Origin: Alphaproteobacteria bacterium
Lineage (GTDB): Bacteria > Pseudomonadota > Alphaproteobacteria > Micropepsales > Micropepsaceae
DNA: 64,000 nt
Reading direction: 5' to 3'
Assembly: GCA_028871345.1 (NCBI GenBank)
Contig: JAGWNK010000011.1
Location: 30,242-94,241, forward strand
Position numbers and translations under genes: made by a program. Shown one piece after another: positions 33,553 through 42,261 of this stretch; within the stretch, counting starts at the first letter, position 1; the number at the start of each line of letters is the position of its first letter. A model generated the notes under the pieces. It saw nothing but the letters and a program-made list of their open reading frames with translations, had not been told where the DNA came from and made no database searches.

Positions 33553-36141
33553 ATGAGCGCCGTCGCCAAGCCGCAGCCGGGACTGCCCGACCATTTCTGC
33601 CGCTGGTTCGCCTCGCGAGGCTGGAGCCCGCGAGCGCACCAGCTCGCGCTGGTCGAACACGCCGCGCGCGGAGAGTCGGTTCTGCTGGTGGCGCCGACGG
33701 GCGGCGGCAAGACCTTGGCGGGATTCCTGCCGACGCTGATCGAACTATCTGTCCCCCTGAAAGCGGCGGGCGAATCGGCGAAGTCGACCCGGGAGGGGGG
33801 AGGTCCCGGTGTCGGCCCGCTCACCGTGTTTGCGACCTCCTTGCAGGACGAGGAGAGGTCTGCGCGCCCTCGGCCCCGTCCTCGTCGTCTGCACACGCTC
33901 TACATCTCGCCGCTGAAGGCGCTGGCCGTGGACGTGGCGCGCAACCTGGAAGCGCCGGTGGCCGAGATGGGTCTCGGCATCCGTATCGAGACACGCACCG
34001 GCGACACGCCGCCGGCGCGCCGGCAACGCCAGCGCTATTCCCCGCCCGATATTCTGCTCACCACGCCCGAGCAATTGGCTCTGCTTCTGTCGCATCGCGA
34101 TGCGCCGCGCATGTTCGGGAGCCTGAAGGCGGTGGTGCTCGACGAACTGCACGCCCTGCACAATTCCAAGCGGGGCGATCTGCTGGCGTTGTGTCTGGCG
34201 CGGCTGACGAGGTTGGCGCCGGTCCATCGCCGGGTAGGCCTGTCGGCGACAGTCGCCGATCCCGCCCCCCTGCAGCGCTATCTGGTGCCGCAGCCGCGCA
34301 TCGGCGAGGCGCACGCGGCGCTGGTGCTGGGCGCATCGGGTGCCATACCGCAAATCTCCATCCTGGCCTCGGAGGAATACGTGCCCTGGTCCGGGCACTT
34401 GGCCCGCCATGCCATGAGCGACGTCATGGCGGCGATCAAGTCGGCCCGAACGGCACTCGTCTTCGTCAACACCCGCCGGCAGGCCGAACTGACGTTCCAG
34501 GATCTGTGGCGGGTCAACGACGACAATCTCGCAATCGCTCTGCATCACGGCTCCCTGGCCCCGCAGCAGCGTCGCAAGGTGGAAGCGGCGATGGCGGCGG
34601 GCAAGCTGCGCGCCGTGGTGTGCACATCCACGCTCGACCTCGGCATCGACTGGGGCGCGGTCGACAAGGTGATCTGCATTGGGGCGCCGAAGGGTGCCGC
34701 GCGGCTGGTGCAACGCATCGGACGCGCCAACCACCGTCTCGACGAGCCGTCGAACGCGTTGCTGGTGCCGGCCAACCGCTTCGAGGTGCTGGAATGCGAA
34801 GCGGCGCGCCAGGCGGTGACGGCGGGCGAGCTCGACGGGGAGCGGCTGCGCGAGGGCGGTTTCGATGTGCTGGCGCAGCATGTGCTGGGGATGGCGTGTT
34901 CGGCACCGTTCGATGCGGATGCGCTGTACGGGGAAATCGTGTCCGCGTCGCCTTATCGGGCGCTGGCGCGCGGGGATTTCGACCGCGTGGTTGCCTTCGT
35001 GGCGACGGGCGGCTACGCCCTGAAGCGCTACGACCGCTACGCCAAGCTGCGCCGCACGCCCGAAGGGCAGTGGCGGCTCGCCCATCCGCGCCTGGCCCAG
35101 CAATACCGGCTGAATGCCGGTGTCATCGTCGAAGACCCCATGATCGACATCAAGCTGCAGTCCAAGGGACGGCCGGTGGGAGCGGGCGGGCGCGTGCTGG
35201 GACAGCTCGAGGAGTATTTCGTCGAGCAGCTTTCCCCCGGCGACACCTTCGTGTTCTCCGGCGAGGTGCTGGCCTTCCAGGGCATCCGCGAGGACGCCGC
35301 CTATGTCTCGCGCACCCATGATCCGGAGGCGCAGGTGCCGTCCTACAACGGCGGCAAGTTCCCGCTGTCGACGTTTTTGGCGCAGCGGGTCCGCGAGATG
35401 GTATCCAAGCCCGAGACTTGGCATCTCCTGCCCCAGCCGGTCGAGGAGTGGCTGCGCATCCAGGAGTGGCGCTCGACGCTGCCGCAGCCGGGCCAGCTCC
35501 TGGTCGAGTCGTTTCCGCGCGCCGACAAGTTCTATCTAGTCTGCTACCCCTTCGAGGGCCGCCTGGCGCATCAGACGCTCGGCATGCTCGTGACGCGCCG
35601 CCTGGAGCGCTTGCGGATGCGCCCGACGGGCTTCTCGGCCAACGAATATGCGCTTGCCGTGTGGGGTCTGCGCGACATGGCGGGGCTCGATTTCGGGGCG
35701 CTGTTCAGCGAGGACATGCTGGGCGACGACCTCGACGCGTGGCTGGCGGAATCGAACCTCTACAAGCGCACCTTCCGCAACTGCGCCATCATCGCCGGGC
35801 TCATCGAGCGGCGCTCGATCGATCGCGAGAAGACGGGACGCCAGGTGACATTCTCGACCGACCTGATCTACGACGTGCTGCGCGAGCACGAACCCGATCA
35901 CATCCTGTTGCGCGCCACCTATCGCGATGCGGCGACGGGGCTGCTCGACGTCGCGCGACTGGCCGACATGCTGATGCGCGTCAAAGGGCGCATCGTGGCG
36001 CGGGCGCTCGACCGCGTGTCGCCGCTTGCGGTGCCGGCGCTGTTGGAGATTTCGAAAGAGATGGTCGCCGGCGAGGCGCGCGAAGACATCCTGCGCGAGG
36101 CCGAAGAAGCCCTCATCGCCGACGCCATGCGGGTGGAGTGA
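33553..36141 (+). CDS. ligase-associated DEXH-box helicase with an in-frame insertion
   Basis: An 862-residue DNA helicase of the Lhr-like group, ligase-associated subtype. Motif I is GGGKTLAGFLP (51-60), Ia HTLYISPLKALA (114-125), II DELHAL, III LSATVADP and VI QRIGRANHR. The C-terminal region is long, as in Lhr. Between motif I and Ia, residues about 66-112 are unusual: Arg/Pro/Gly-rich, with no counterpart I recall, and coded by two tandem palindromes (see 33748-33888). Family members are about 820 residues, so the extra ~47 residues agree with an insertion. It should unwind branched or damaged DNA; two genes downstream is PdeM, a usual partner. The usual ATP-dependent ligase and exonuclease partners are not here. 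Confidence 0.9.
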   Translation: MSAVAKPQPGLPDHFCRWFASRGWSPRAHQLALVEHAARGESVLLVAPTGGGKTLAGFLPTLIELSVPLKAAGESAKSTREGGGPGVGPLTVFATSLQDEERSARPRPRPRRLHTLYISPLKALAVDVARNLEAPVAEMGLGIRIETRTGDTPPARRQRQRYSPPDILLTTPEQLALLLSHRDAPRMFGSLKAVVLDELHALHNSKRGDLLALCLARLTRLAPVHRRVGLSATVADPAPLQRYLVPQPRIGEAHAALVLGASGAIPQISILASEEYVPWSGHLARHAMSDVMAAIKSARTALVFVNTRRQAELTFQDLWRVNDDNLAIALHHGSLAPQQRRKVEAAMAAGKLRAVVCTSTLDLGIDWGAVDKVICIGAPKGAARLVQRIGRANHRLDEPSNALLVPANRFEVLECEAARQAVTAGELDGERLREGGFDVLAQHVLGMACSAPFDADALYGEIVSASPYRALARGDFDRVVAFVATGGYALKRYDRYAKLRRTPEGQWRLAHPRLAQQYRLNAGVIVEDPMIDIKLQSKGRPVGAGGRVLGQLEEYFVEQLSPGDTFVFSGEVLAFQGIREDAAYVSRTHDPEAQVPSYNGGKFPLSTFLAQRVREMVSKPETWHLLPQPVEEWLRIQEWRSTLPQPGQLLVESFPRADKFYLVCYPFEGRLAHQTLGMLVTRRLERLRMRPTGFSANEYALAVWGLRDMAGLDFGALFSEDMLGDDLDAWLAESNLYKRTFRNCAIIAGLIERRSIDREKTGRQVTFSTDLIYDVLREHEPDHILLRATYRDAATGLLDVARLADMLMRVKGRIVARALDRVSPLAVPALLEISKEMVAGEAREDILREAEEALIADAMRVE
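33748..33888 (+). repeat. in-frame double-palindrome insertion within the helicase gene
   Basis: The insertion encodes residues 66-112. First palindrome: TCCCCC (33752-33757) with GGGGGA (33796-33801), with an inner CGGG (33767-33770)/CCCG (33788-33791) stem. Second: GACCTCCT (33834-33841) with AGGAGAGGTC (33851-33860), and an alternative longer stem pairing the GACGAGG arm (33848-33854) with CCTCGTC (33880-33886). The G-rich end GGGGGGAGGTC is shared with the intergenic repeat at 61612. The codon reading frame passes through without stop. This is the situation known from Rickettsia palindromic elements, but it is not the same family. Confidence 0.6.
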
Positions 36142-36191
36142 TCCGCCGCAGCCGGTTCCCCTGCTTCAGGGCGCCCTTGACTACAAACTCT

Positions 36192-36199
36192 ACATATGT
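36192..36199. promoter_or_regulatory. candidate PadR operator
   Basis: ACATATGT lies 13 bases before the padR start within a low-GC stretch (TACAAACTCTACATATGTTG). A centred palindrome close to the start of a PadR-type gene suggests autoregulation. Confidence 0.4.
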
Positions 36200-36211
36200 T
36201 GAATTACTCTC

Positions 36212-36517
36212 ATGGCCCGACGACCGAACATGTCGCGACAGACGCGCACCCTGTTGGCGGCGATGCTGGAACAACCTCGTCGGTGGCAATATGGCTATGA
36301 CCTGTCGAAACAGACGGGCCTCAAGTCGGGCACGCTCTATCCGTTGCTGCAGCGCTTGAACGAAGGCGGCCTCCTGGAAGCTAAGTGGCAGGACCCCCAG
36401 GTGCCGGGCAGGCCCCCGCGACACGCCTACCGGCTGACGGCGCAGGGGCTGGGCTTCGCGCGAGAGCTGCGGACAGACGAGGTCGTTCACGCATGGCCGG
36501 CGGGTGCACGCGCGTGA
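36212..36517 (+). CDS. PadR family transcriptional regulator
   Basis: A 101-residue winged-helix protein: RQTRTLLAAMLEQPRRWQYG, YDLSKQTGLKSGTLYPLLQRLNEGGLLEA and RPPRHAYRLTAQG match the PadR fold without the long C-terminal dimerisation domain. It precedes a membrane protein gene with a 4-base overlap, the usual PadR-plus-target pair. The pair sits between the helicase and PdeM. Confidence 0.88.
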   Translation: MARRPNMSRQTRTLLAAMLEQPRRWQYGYDLSKQTGLKSGTLYPLLQRLNEGGLLEAKWQDPQVPGRPPRHAYRLTAQGLGFARELRTDEVVHAWPAGARA

Positions 36518-37176
36518 GGCCTGAGATTCAGAGACGGATCGCGCAGGCACTGGCCGAACACGCTGGCCGGGTAATGCCGGATGCCGAGTGGGCGGATGCC
36601 ATGCGCTTCGAGGTCCAAGAGATCGAAGATGATGGCGAGGCGCTGCACTGGGCGATGGGGTGTGTCCTCGCTGGCTACAGGGAAGGTGCGATGATTGCGC
36701 TTCAGGCCAAACCAGCAAGATGGCTCTTTGCGATAGTGATGCTGGGGCTCGCCTGGCGTGAGTTCTTTGCGCCGCTGCTGACGCTGGCCTACAAACTCGG
36801 CGACGCGCCGCTGGCCCGCCTGCTGGGAAGGTTGACGCCCGGCGACGATTACCGGCGGTTCATTCCCTTGATGGACGCGACGCCGCTGTGGATCCAGGCC
36901 ATGTGGGTCATGTCGGCCGTTCTGTTGATCGCGGCGGCCGTGGCGCTGTTGTGGAAGAAGCGCGCAGCCTTCGGCCTGTTCGCCTCGGCGATGTTGCTGG
37001 AGATTGCGGGCACGCTGATCTCGCGCCAAATCCCGGCCTATCATGCGGCCTTCGCCTTCACCTCGTTCCACTGGATGCGCGACGTGGCGATCCCCGCCGC
37101 CCAGATCGTGTCGCCGGTCCTGATGGCCGTAGCCTTGTGGGCCATGACCGAACGGACACCGCGGTCCTCGTCGTAA
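36514..37176 (+). CDS. membrane protein, partner of PadR regulator
   Basis: About 220 residues. An N-terminal helical part (IQRRIAQALAEHAGRVMPDAEWADAMRFEV) is followed by four hydrophobic segments, near LFAIVMLGLAW, IQAMWVMSAVLLIAAAVALLW, AAFGLFASAMLLEIAG and VSPVLMAVALWAMT. The soluble N-terminus recalls small membrane proteins often paired with PadR regulators. GTG 36514 overlaps the padR stop (GTGA); ATG 36493 is an alternative. Function unknown; a stress or envelope role is only a guess. Confidence 0.75.
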   Translation: MRPEIQRRIAQALAEHAGRVMPDAEWADAMRFEVQEIEDDGEALHWAMGCVLAGYREGAMIALQAKPARWLFAIVMLGLAWREFFAPLLTLAYKLGDAPLARLLGRLTPGDDYRRFIPLMDATPLWIQAMWVMSAVLLIAAAVALLWKKRAAFGLFASAMLLEIAGTLISRQIPAYHAAFAFTSFHWMRDVAIPAAQIVSPVLMAVALWAMTERTPRSSS

Positions 37177-37233
37177 CGCGAATTTTCCCGCCCGCTGCCT
37201 CGCCGAGAAGAGGTTTTGCTATATGCTCGCGCC

Positions 37234-37974
37234 ATGACTCGGGGCGACGACATTCATATCGATGTGAACGGCGAAAGGCTGCTGCTCGATCCGTTGGGCG
37301 CGGCGTATTGGCCCGCGGAACAGACCCTGGTGTTCGCCGATCTTCATTTCGAGAAGGGATCGTCCTACGCCCGCGGCGGCCAGTTCCTCCCGCCCTACGA
37401 TACGCGCGCCACCATCCGACGCATTGCGGCGGCGCTGTCGCGACACCAACCGGGGCGCGTGATAGCGCTCGGCGATTCCTTCCACGACAACTGGGCGGGC
37501 GATCGCCTCGATGGCGAGGAAAGTGCGCTTCTGGCCGCCTTCGTGCGCGGCCGCGACTGGATCTGGGTGGAAGGCAATCATGATCCCGAGCCTCCGACCT
37601 GGCTGGGCGGCATGGTAAGCGCCGAAGTGGCTCTGGGTGGGTTGGTTTTTCGCCACGAGCCTGCGGTCTTGGGCGCCCGCGGAGAGGTCGCAGGTCATCT
37701 GCATCCGGCCGTCTCCGTCCATCGGCGCGGCATCGGCACGCGGCGGCGCTGCTTCGTCAGCGACGGCACCAGGCTCGTGCTGCCGGCTTTCGGCGCCTAC
37801 ACCGGAGGCCTCGATACGCGCGATCGGGCCGTGACGTCGCTGTTCGAAGGCGGCTTCTCGACCTATGCCCTCGGCCGCGAACGCGTCTATGCGGTGGGTC
37901 ACGCGCCGCGGCGGAAGAAGAATGTCGACATCCAGCCCATGGCGATGCCCAAGAGCACCGTGACGAGACCGTAG
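37234..37974 (+). CDS. pdeM: ligase-associated metallophosphoesterase PdeM
   Basis: A 246-residue phosphoesterase with FADLHFEKGS (DxH), LGDSFHDNW (GDxxH), GNHDPE and GHLHPAV, the full calcineurin-like metal-binding set. The close match to the YADLHFEK- and SYARR-type segments marks the ligase-associated endonuclease PdeM. It belongs to DNA-damage response clusters with an ATP-dependent ligase, an exonuclease and the DEXH helicase; here only the helicase is near. A TTG start at 37216 is possible. The C-terminus overlaps the convergent TIGR02186 gene by 76 bases. Confidence 0.88.
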   Translation: MTRGDDIHIDVNGERLLLDPLGAAYWPAEQTLVFADLHFEKGSSYARGGQFLPPYDTRATIRRIAAALSRHQPGRVIALGDSFHDNWAGDRLDGEESALLAAFVRGRDWIWVEGNHDPEPPTWLGGMVSAEVALGGLVFRHEPAVLGARGEVAGHLHPAVSVHRRGIGTRRRCFVSDGTRLVLPAFGAYTGGLDTRDRAVTSLFEGGFSTYALGRERVYAVGHAPRRKKNVDIQPMAMPKSTVTRP

Positions 37975-38642
37975 GTGAATGGCCGGTCGCGCGAGAAGTC
38001 GTAGAGACCGCGCTCGAATCCGGTCTGGTCGACGTAAAGCGGCGTCGACTGTGCGCTGACCACCGTGCCGTCGCGGAAGAGATAGACCTGCACGTTGTAT
38101 GGCCCCCGCGGCACGCCGGCCGGGATGGGCACCTTCACGCGGAACAGCGTATTGCTCAGCATCTCGACGCCCGTTGTGTTCTGGGCGTAGAGCCTGGCGC
38201 GCGCCTGGGCGCGGATCAAAGCGTTTTCGAACGGCGCGGGGTCGCCGTCGCTCACTGCTGAGTCAGGCCGCAGATTGCTCAGCCCGAGGCCGTAGCGGCC
38301 GAGCACATCCCGGCCGGCGACGCTGTCGAGCCGCCGCGTCGACGCGACGAAATAATAGGAGGGCATCAGGAGCCGCGCCCGAGCGTTGTTGATCCACACG
38401 CCGGCGATGCGGTCCTTGCGGCGCACTGTCGTCATGGCATCGGGGCCGCGCACGACCACGACGATATCGCCGACGCCGCCCTCGCTGGGCTGCTCGATGG
38501 CGCCGAACACGGTCAGGTCGGTGCCGGTGTAGGTCGAGCTGATCTGCACGACATCCTGGGATACACCGGCCACCAGGCTTTCTTCGGCGGCCGCCGGGCA
38601 GGCCGCCAGCAGGAGCGCGGCGAAGGCGAAAGCGCACCTCAT
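37899..38642 (-). CDS. TIGR02186 family protein, envelope-linked
   Basis: A 247-residue protein with a signal peptide (ends PAAAEES), a beta-rich periplasmic part (VGDIVVVVRGPDAM, GVWINNARARL, GPYNVQVYLFRDG) and one C-terminal transmembrane helix (YGLVTVLLGIAMGWM). This is TIGR02186, regularly found next to a TSUP-type permease, as here, with a 4-base overlap. The frame reads far upstream in the TSUP gene, but that is shadow. Its last 76 bases overlap PdeM tail to tail. Confidence 0.88.
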   Translation of the reverse strand: MRCAFAFAALLLAACPAAAEESLVAGVSQDVVQISSTYTGTDLTVFGAIEQPSEGGVGDIVVVVRGPDAMTTVRRKDRIAGVWINNARARLLMPSYYFVASTRRLDSVAGRDVLGRYGLGLSNLRPDSAVSDGDPAPFENALIRAQARARLYAQNTTGVEMLSNTLFRVKVPIPAGVPRGPYNVQVYLFRDGTVVSAQSTPLYVDQTGFERGLYDFSRDRPFTYGLVTVLLGIAMGWMSTFFFRRGA

Positions 38643-39559
38643 GGTGTCCCCATCGTCACGCTGTACAGATCCGCTGGCACCGCGACCATCTCGTAGAACA
38701 GGCGCGACGCCACCGCGAGCACGAGCAGGGCCAGGAAGAAGCGCAACTGCTCGCCGCGCAGCCTCGAACCGACCCGCACACCGTATTGCACGCCGAAGAC
38801 GCCGCCGGCGATCAGGGCGAAGGCGAGCGCGATGTCCACGGTGTGGTTGTCGATGGCGTGCAGGATCGTTGCAGCGGCGGTGACGAACAGCACCTGGAAC
38901 ATCGACGTGCCGACCACGACATTGGTCGGCATCCGCAGCACGTAGATCATCACCGGCACCATCAGGAAGGCGCCGCCAACGCCCATGATCGCCGACAGCA
39001 CGCCGACCACGAAGCCGAGCAGAACGGGCGGTATGGCGCTGATGTAGAGCCGCGACTGCCGGAAGCGCATCTTGCACGGCAGCCTGTGGATCCAGCGGTG
39101 CCGGCCGGGTCGCCCGCCGCCGGGCCGTTTTCCCTCGTTCACGGCCATCAGGGCACGTGCAGATTCGTTCAGCATGATGGCGCCCACCGAACCCAGAAGG
39201 ATCACGTAGCTGGCCGACACCGAGAATTCCGACTGCCCCATCCGTCGAAGGACGGCGAACAAGTAGACGCCGATGCCGGTCCCAAGCAGCCCGCCGGCCA
39301 ACATCACGCAGCCCATCTTCAGGTCGACCGCCCGCTTTCTCCAATGTGCCAGCACGCCCGAAAAGGTCGAGGCCGAGACCTGGCTCGCGGTGGTGGCAAC
39401 CGCCACGCCGGGCGGGATGCCGTAGAAGATCAGCAGCGGCGTGAGCAGAAAGCCGCCGCCGATCCCGAAGACGCCCGAGAGAAAGCCCACGCCGAAGCCC
39501 ATGCCCAGAATCACCAGCCACTGAACCGACATCTGTGCGATGGGCAGGTAGAGATCCAT
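38639..39559 (-). CDS. TSUP family permease (TauE/SafE type)
   Basis: A 306-residue inner-membrane permease with about eight hydrophobic segments. GFGVGFLSGVFGIGGGFLLTPLL near the start and GVLSAIMGVGGAFLMVPVMI in the second half are the two inverted TSUP repeats. This family exports sulfite or other organosulfur anions. Its partner TIGR02186 protein is co-transcribed. A basic, Gly-rich cytoplasmic loop separates the two halves. Confidence 0.9.
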   Translation of the reverse strand: MDLYLPIAQMSVQWLVILGMGFGVGFLSGVFGIGGGFLLTPLLIFYGIPPGVAVATTASQVSASTFSGVLAHWRKRAVDLKMGCVMLAGGLLGTGIGVYLFAVLRRMGQSEFSVSASYVILLGSVGAIMLNESARALMAVNEGKRPGGGRPGRHRWIHRLPCKMRFRQSRLYISAIPPVLLGFVVGVLSAIMGVGGAFLMVPVMIYVLRMPTNVVVGTSMFQVLFVTAAATILHAIDNHTVDIALAFALIAGGVFGVQYGVRVGSRLRGEQLRFFLALLVLAVASRLFYEMVAVPADLYSVTMGTP

Positions 39560-39636
39560 CGGCCCAACAACGTTTGGACAGGGATTATCGACGCATGACC
39601 AATTTGCGCGCCGGGCCGAAAGGGGTCAACGGCGGT

Positions 39637-42105
39637 CTAACGTGTCAGCTGCGCCACTGTGGGAGCGACGTTGGCACGGGCGTCGAGCGGTGCCGGCCGG
39701 AAGGTGTCCGCGGCGTGCTGGGCAGCACTACGGTCGTCGGCGCTGAGCTGTGTCGCGATCGCGGTCATTCGCGACTTCGACTCGATGTCACCTTGGGACG
39801 CGGCGATGGCGTACCATTTGTAGGCGTCGATGAGGTTCTGGGGGACGCCGAGCCCGCGCTCGTAGAGCACAGCCAGATTGAACTGGGAATCGGACAGGCC
39901 GAGATTGGCGGCCTTGAGGAACCAGCGTGACGCCTCGGCGAAATCCTTCTTGACGCCCGAACCTTCGGCGTAGGCGACGGCCAGGTTGTGCATCGCCTTG
40001 CGGTTGCCCTGGTTGGCCGAGGCGAGATACCAGCGGTCGGCCTTGGCCGGATCGGCGGCAACCCCGCGCCCGCGCTCATAGAGCGTGCCGAGCCGGTATT
40101 CGGCGACCGGTTCGCCGGCATTGGCGGCGCGATCCAGCCATTTGGCGGCCTCCGGTTCGTTGGCCGGCACGCCGTCGCCGTCGAGATACTTGAGCCCGAC
40201 GATCAGCTCAGCCTTGGCGTTGCCGGCATTGGCGAGCGCCGTCAGACGGTCCAGGGCAGGCGCCGCCGGAATGGTATGCGCCGTCGCCGGCGTGACCGCC
40301 GCTGGCGGTACCGGTCGCGTGGTCTGTATCGGACGGGCAGCCTCGGGCGTCGGCTTGGCCGGTGCCTGCTGCGCCGGCAGGACAGGACTTCCAACGGGGG
40401 CCGGCATGGCTGCCGGGGGAGGCGCTTCGGTGCTGGCTTTCTTTACGGGGACAGGCGCCTTCTCGAACAGTGCGCCGACGGCCGGATTGGCGGGCGCGGG
40501 GAACTCGCGCCGGCTCATGGCCAAGGTCGCAACGATCGCGATCGCAACCAGAACGATGAGGGTCAGAACGAGCGGGCGCGTGCGCGATGGCCGTTCGGTT
40601 TCCGTGCGCGGTGGCCAGCGAAGTCCGCTGAAGCCGGTGGCGTGTTCGGTTTCTGCCTGGGCTGCCGCCCGCGCCGAGCGGCGGGCCGCCGACAGGTACG
40701 AATCAATGGTCGGAGACGGCGCCGTCGCCTTGTGCTGCGGGCCGAAGTCATGCTCGGACGCAACCTCGAAAGCCGGCTGGGCCGCCTCGGGGAAGTGCTG
40801 GTTGGCAAAATCCTGCGGGCCGCCTGCGAAAGCCGGAGTTTGGCTGTTACCCGGAAACGGCGAGAGACTCGCGGCAAAGGGAGGAGGCGGCGCTGCGGAA
40901 AGCGGCGTGTCGACCTGGGGGAAGGGCGGAGCGTCAAAGGACGGCAGGGGGCCGAACGTGGCTGCGTCGTCTGCGGCCGGCGGTATTTCTTCGACGACCT
41001 TGGCGGCCTGCTGCGCTTCCGCGGCCTTGGCGGCTTGCTGCGCCTCCGCGGCGCGCTGCATGTCGCATTGTGCCGCTTCCAGCGCATCGAGGCGCTGCGT
41101 GAGCCGGTCAAGCTTTCGGCGGGCCTCGGTGTCGCCTTCGCGGTCGTCCAACCGTTCGGCAAGCGTCGCCAGCGTGCGTTCGATGCTGCTCAGCCGCTGC
41201 TCGATCGACGGGTCAGGGCCGCGGTTCTCGATGCGATGAATGCTGTCCTCGAGGTGCGCCACGGTGGCCGCGGTCGCATCCTTGGCGGCGTTCTGGCGGG
41301 CATCGAGAGCCTCCAGCGCGCGATCCAGGAGGCCGGAACTCGTCTGGGCCGCTTTCTCCAGCGTGCGGACACGCTCGTCGAGCGTGGCGATGGCCGCTTC
41401 AAGGGCGTGGCTGGTTTCCTGTGCATCCTGGCGCACTTGGCCGACGCGTCCGGCAATGTTCTCGAGGTTGCCCGCCAGGGCCGAGATCTGAGAGGCCGAT
41501 TGATTGGCCGTCTGGGTGATCTGGTCGGCGACGCGCGTCAGTCCTTGGTGGAGCGCTTTCACGGCTTCGCGCAGGCTGTCGTTGACGTCGCGCCGCTCGA
41601 CCTGCTGCAGCCTGTCTGCCAGGGCCGCGACATGCGAACCGAGCTGATCGAAGGCCTGCGCCTGTTCGCGGGCCGCGATGTTCATTTCGACGGCGGCCTT
41701 GCTGACGACGCGATTGCTTTCCGATTGGCTTCGCTCTGACGCGTCGAGCCTGCGGGCCATGCCGCGCAGTTGTTCTTCGATGCGACGGTAGATGTCGGCG
41801 GTGGCGCTTTCGCTGCGCGACACGTGGCTCAACATCTCGTCGCTGTCGCGGCGGGCCGCCAGTCGGTCCTCCGTCCGGCGAGCCGGCTCGGGGCGATAGC
41901 CCGGTTCGGCGGCGCGAAAACTCTGATCGAGTTCGCTGGACCATTCCGACCGGCCGGTGGCTTCGCTCATGTCGGACAGCCCGGCGAGAATGCGCCGTGT
42001 GAGCCATTCCCCGGTCGACAGGCCTTCCCGGCGCGCCGCGGCCCTGGCCGCTTCGCGGGCCTCCGACGGGATGCCAGCCACATTCCAAGGTAGGTCAGGC
42101 CGCAT
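39637..42105 (-). CDS. podJ: PodJ-like polar localisation factor with Sel1 repeats
   Basis: An 822-residue protein. The N-terminus (LPWNVAGIPSEAREAARAA followed by LSTGEWL) is the PodJ/DipM-related start. A long coiled-coil region (residues 80-370) is rich in Glu, Ala and Arg, followed by a Pro/Ala-rich part. One transmembrane helix (LVLTLIVLVAIAIVATLAM) near residue 520 separates it from a periplasmic tail with four Sel1 repeats (AELIVGLKYLDGDGV through YKWYAIAASQGD). This is the layout of Caulobacter PodJ, a polar organelle and pilus organiser. A typical peptidoglycan-binding end is missing. The symbol follows this layout, not a sequence comparison. Confidence 0.8.
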   Translation of the reverse strand: MRPDLPWNVAGIPSEAREAARAAARREGLSTGEWLTRRILAGLSDMSEATGRSEWSSELDQSFRAAEPGYRPEPARRTEDRLAARRDSDEMLSHVSRSESATADIYRRIEEQLRGMARRLDASERSQSESNRVVSKAAVEMNIAAREQAQAFDQLGSHVAALADRLQQVERRDVNDSLREAVKALHQGLTRVADQITQTANQSASQISALAGNLENIAGRVGQVRQDAQETSHALEAAIATLDERVRTLEKAAQTSSGLLDRALEALDARQNAAKDATAATVAHLEDSIHRIENRGPDPSIEQRLSSIERTLATLAERLDDREGDTEARRKLDRLTQRLDALEAAQCDMQRAAEAQQAAKAAEAQQAAKVVEEIPPAADDAATFGPLPSFDAPPFPQVDTPLSAAPPPPFAASLSPFPGNSQTPAFAGGPQDFANQHFPEAAQPAFEVASEHDFGPQHKATAPSPTIDSYLSAARRSARAAAQAETEHATGFSGLRWPPRTETERPSRTRPLVLTLIVLVAIAIVATLAMSRREFPAPANPAVGALFEKAPVPVKKASTEAPPPAAMPAPVGSPVLPAQQAPAKPTPEAARPIQTTRPVPPAAVTPATAHTIPAAPALDRLTALANAGNAKAELIVGLKYLDGDGVPANEPEAAKWLDRAANAGEPVAEYRLGTLYERGRGVAADPAKADRWYLASANQGNRKAMHNLAVAYAEGSGVKKDFAEASRWFLKAANLGLSDSQFNLAVLYERGLGVPQNLIDAYKWYAIAASQGDIESKSRMTAIATQLSADDRSAAQHAADTFRPAPLDARANVAPTVAQLTR

Positions 42106-42223
42106 GGCGACTCATTTGGCGCGTTACCCCCAAGGGAAAGTATCGGTGACAAGATGTTGTGTAAAGAAACACCCTGCACTCCTATGGGGATAGACGGCGT
42201 TGCACGCATCGCTATAGATTTGG

Positions 42224-42250
42224 CTAACAGGAATTAATACTCCGTTAGCG
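42224..42250 (-). terminator. weak hairpin after the DUF962 gene
   Basis: GCTAACAGGA (42224-42233) pairs with TCCGTTAGC (42242-42250), with one bulged base, eleven bases after the stop of the DUF962 gene on the minus strand. No strong T-run follows, so it is a possible terminator for the thiolase-CAP-DUF962 group. Confidence 0.35.
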
Positions 42251-42261
42251 GCGAGAGCGAC

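Noticed and set aside
37899..39521. Apparent fusion of TIGR02186 with a long N-terminal part.
   Set aside because: The N-terminal part is the TSUP gene read in another frame; the ATG at 38642 overlaps the TSUP stop.
39988..41739. Open frame of 583 codons antisense to the PodJ-like gene.
   Set aside because: Repetitive Arg/Gly text reflecting the coiled coil codons on the other strand.
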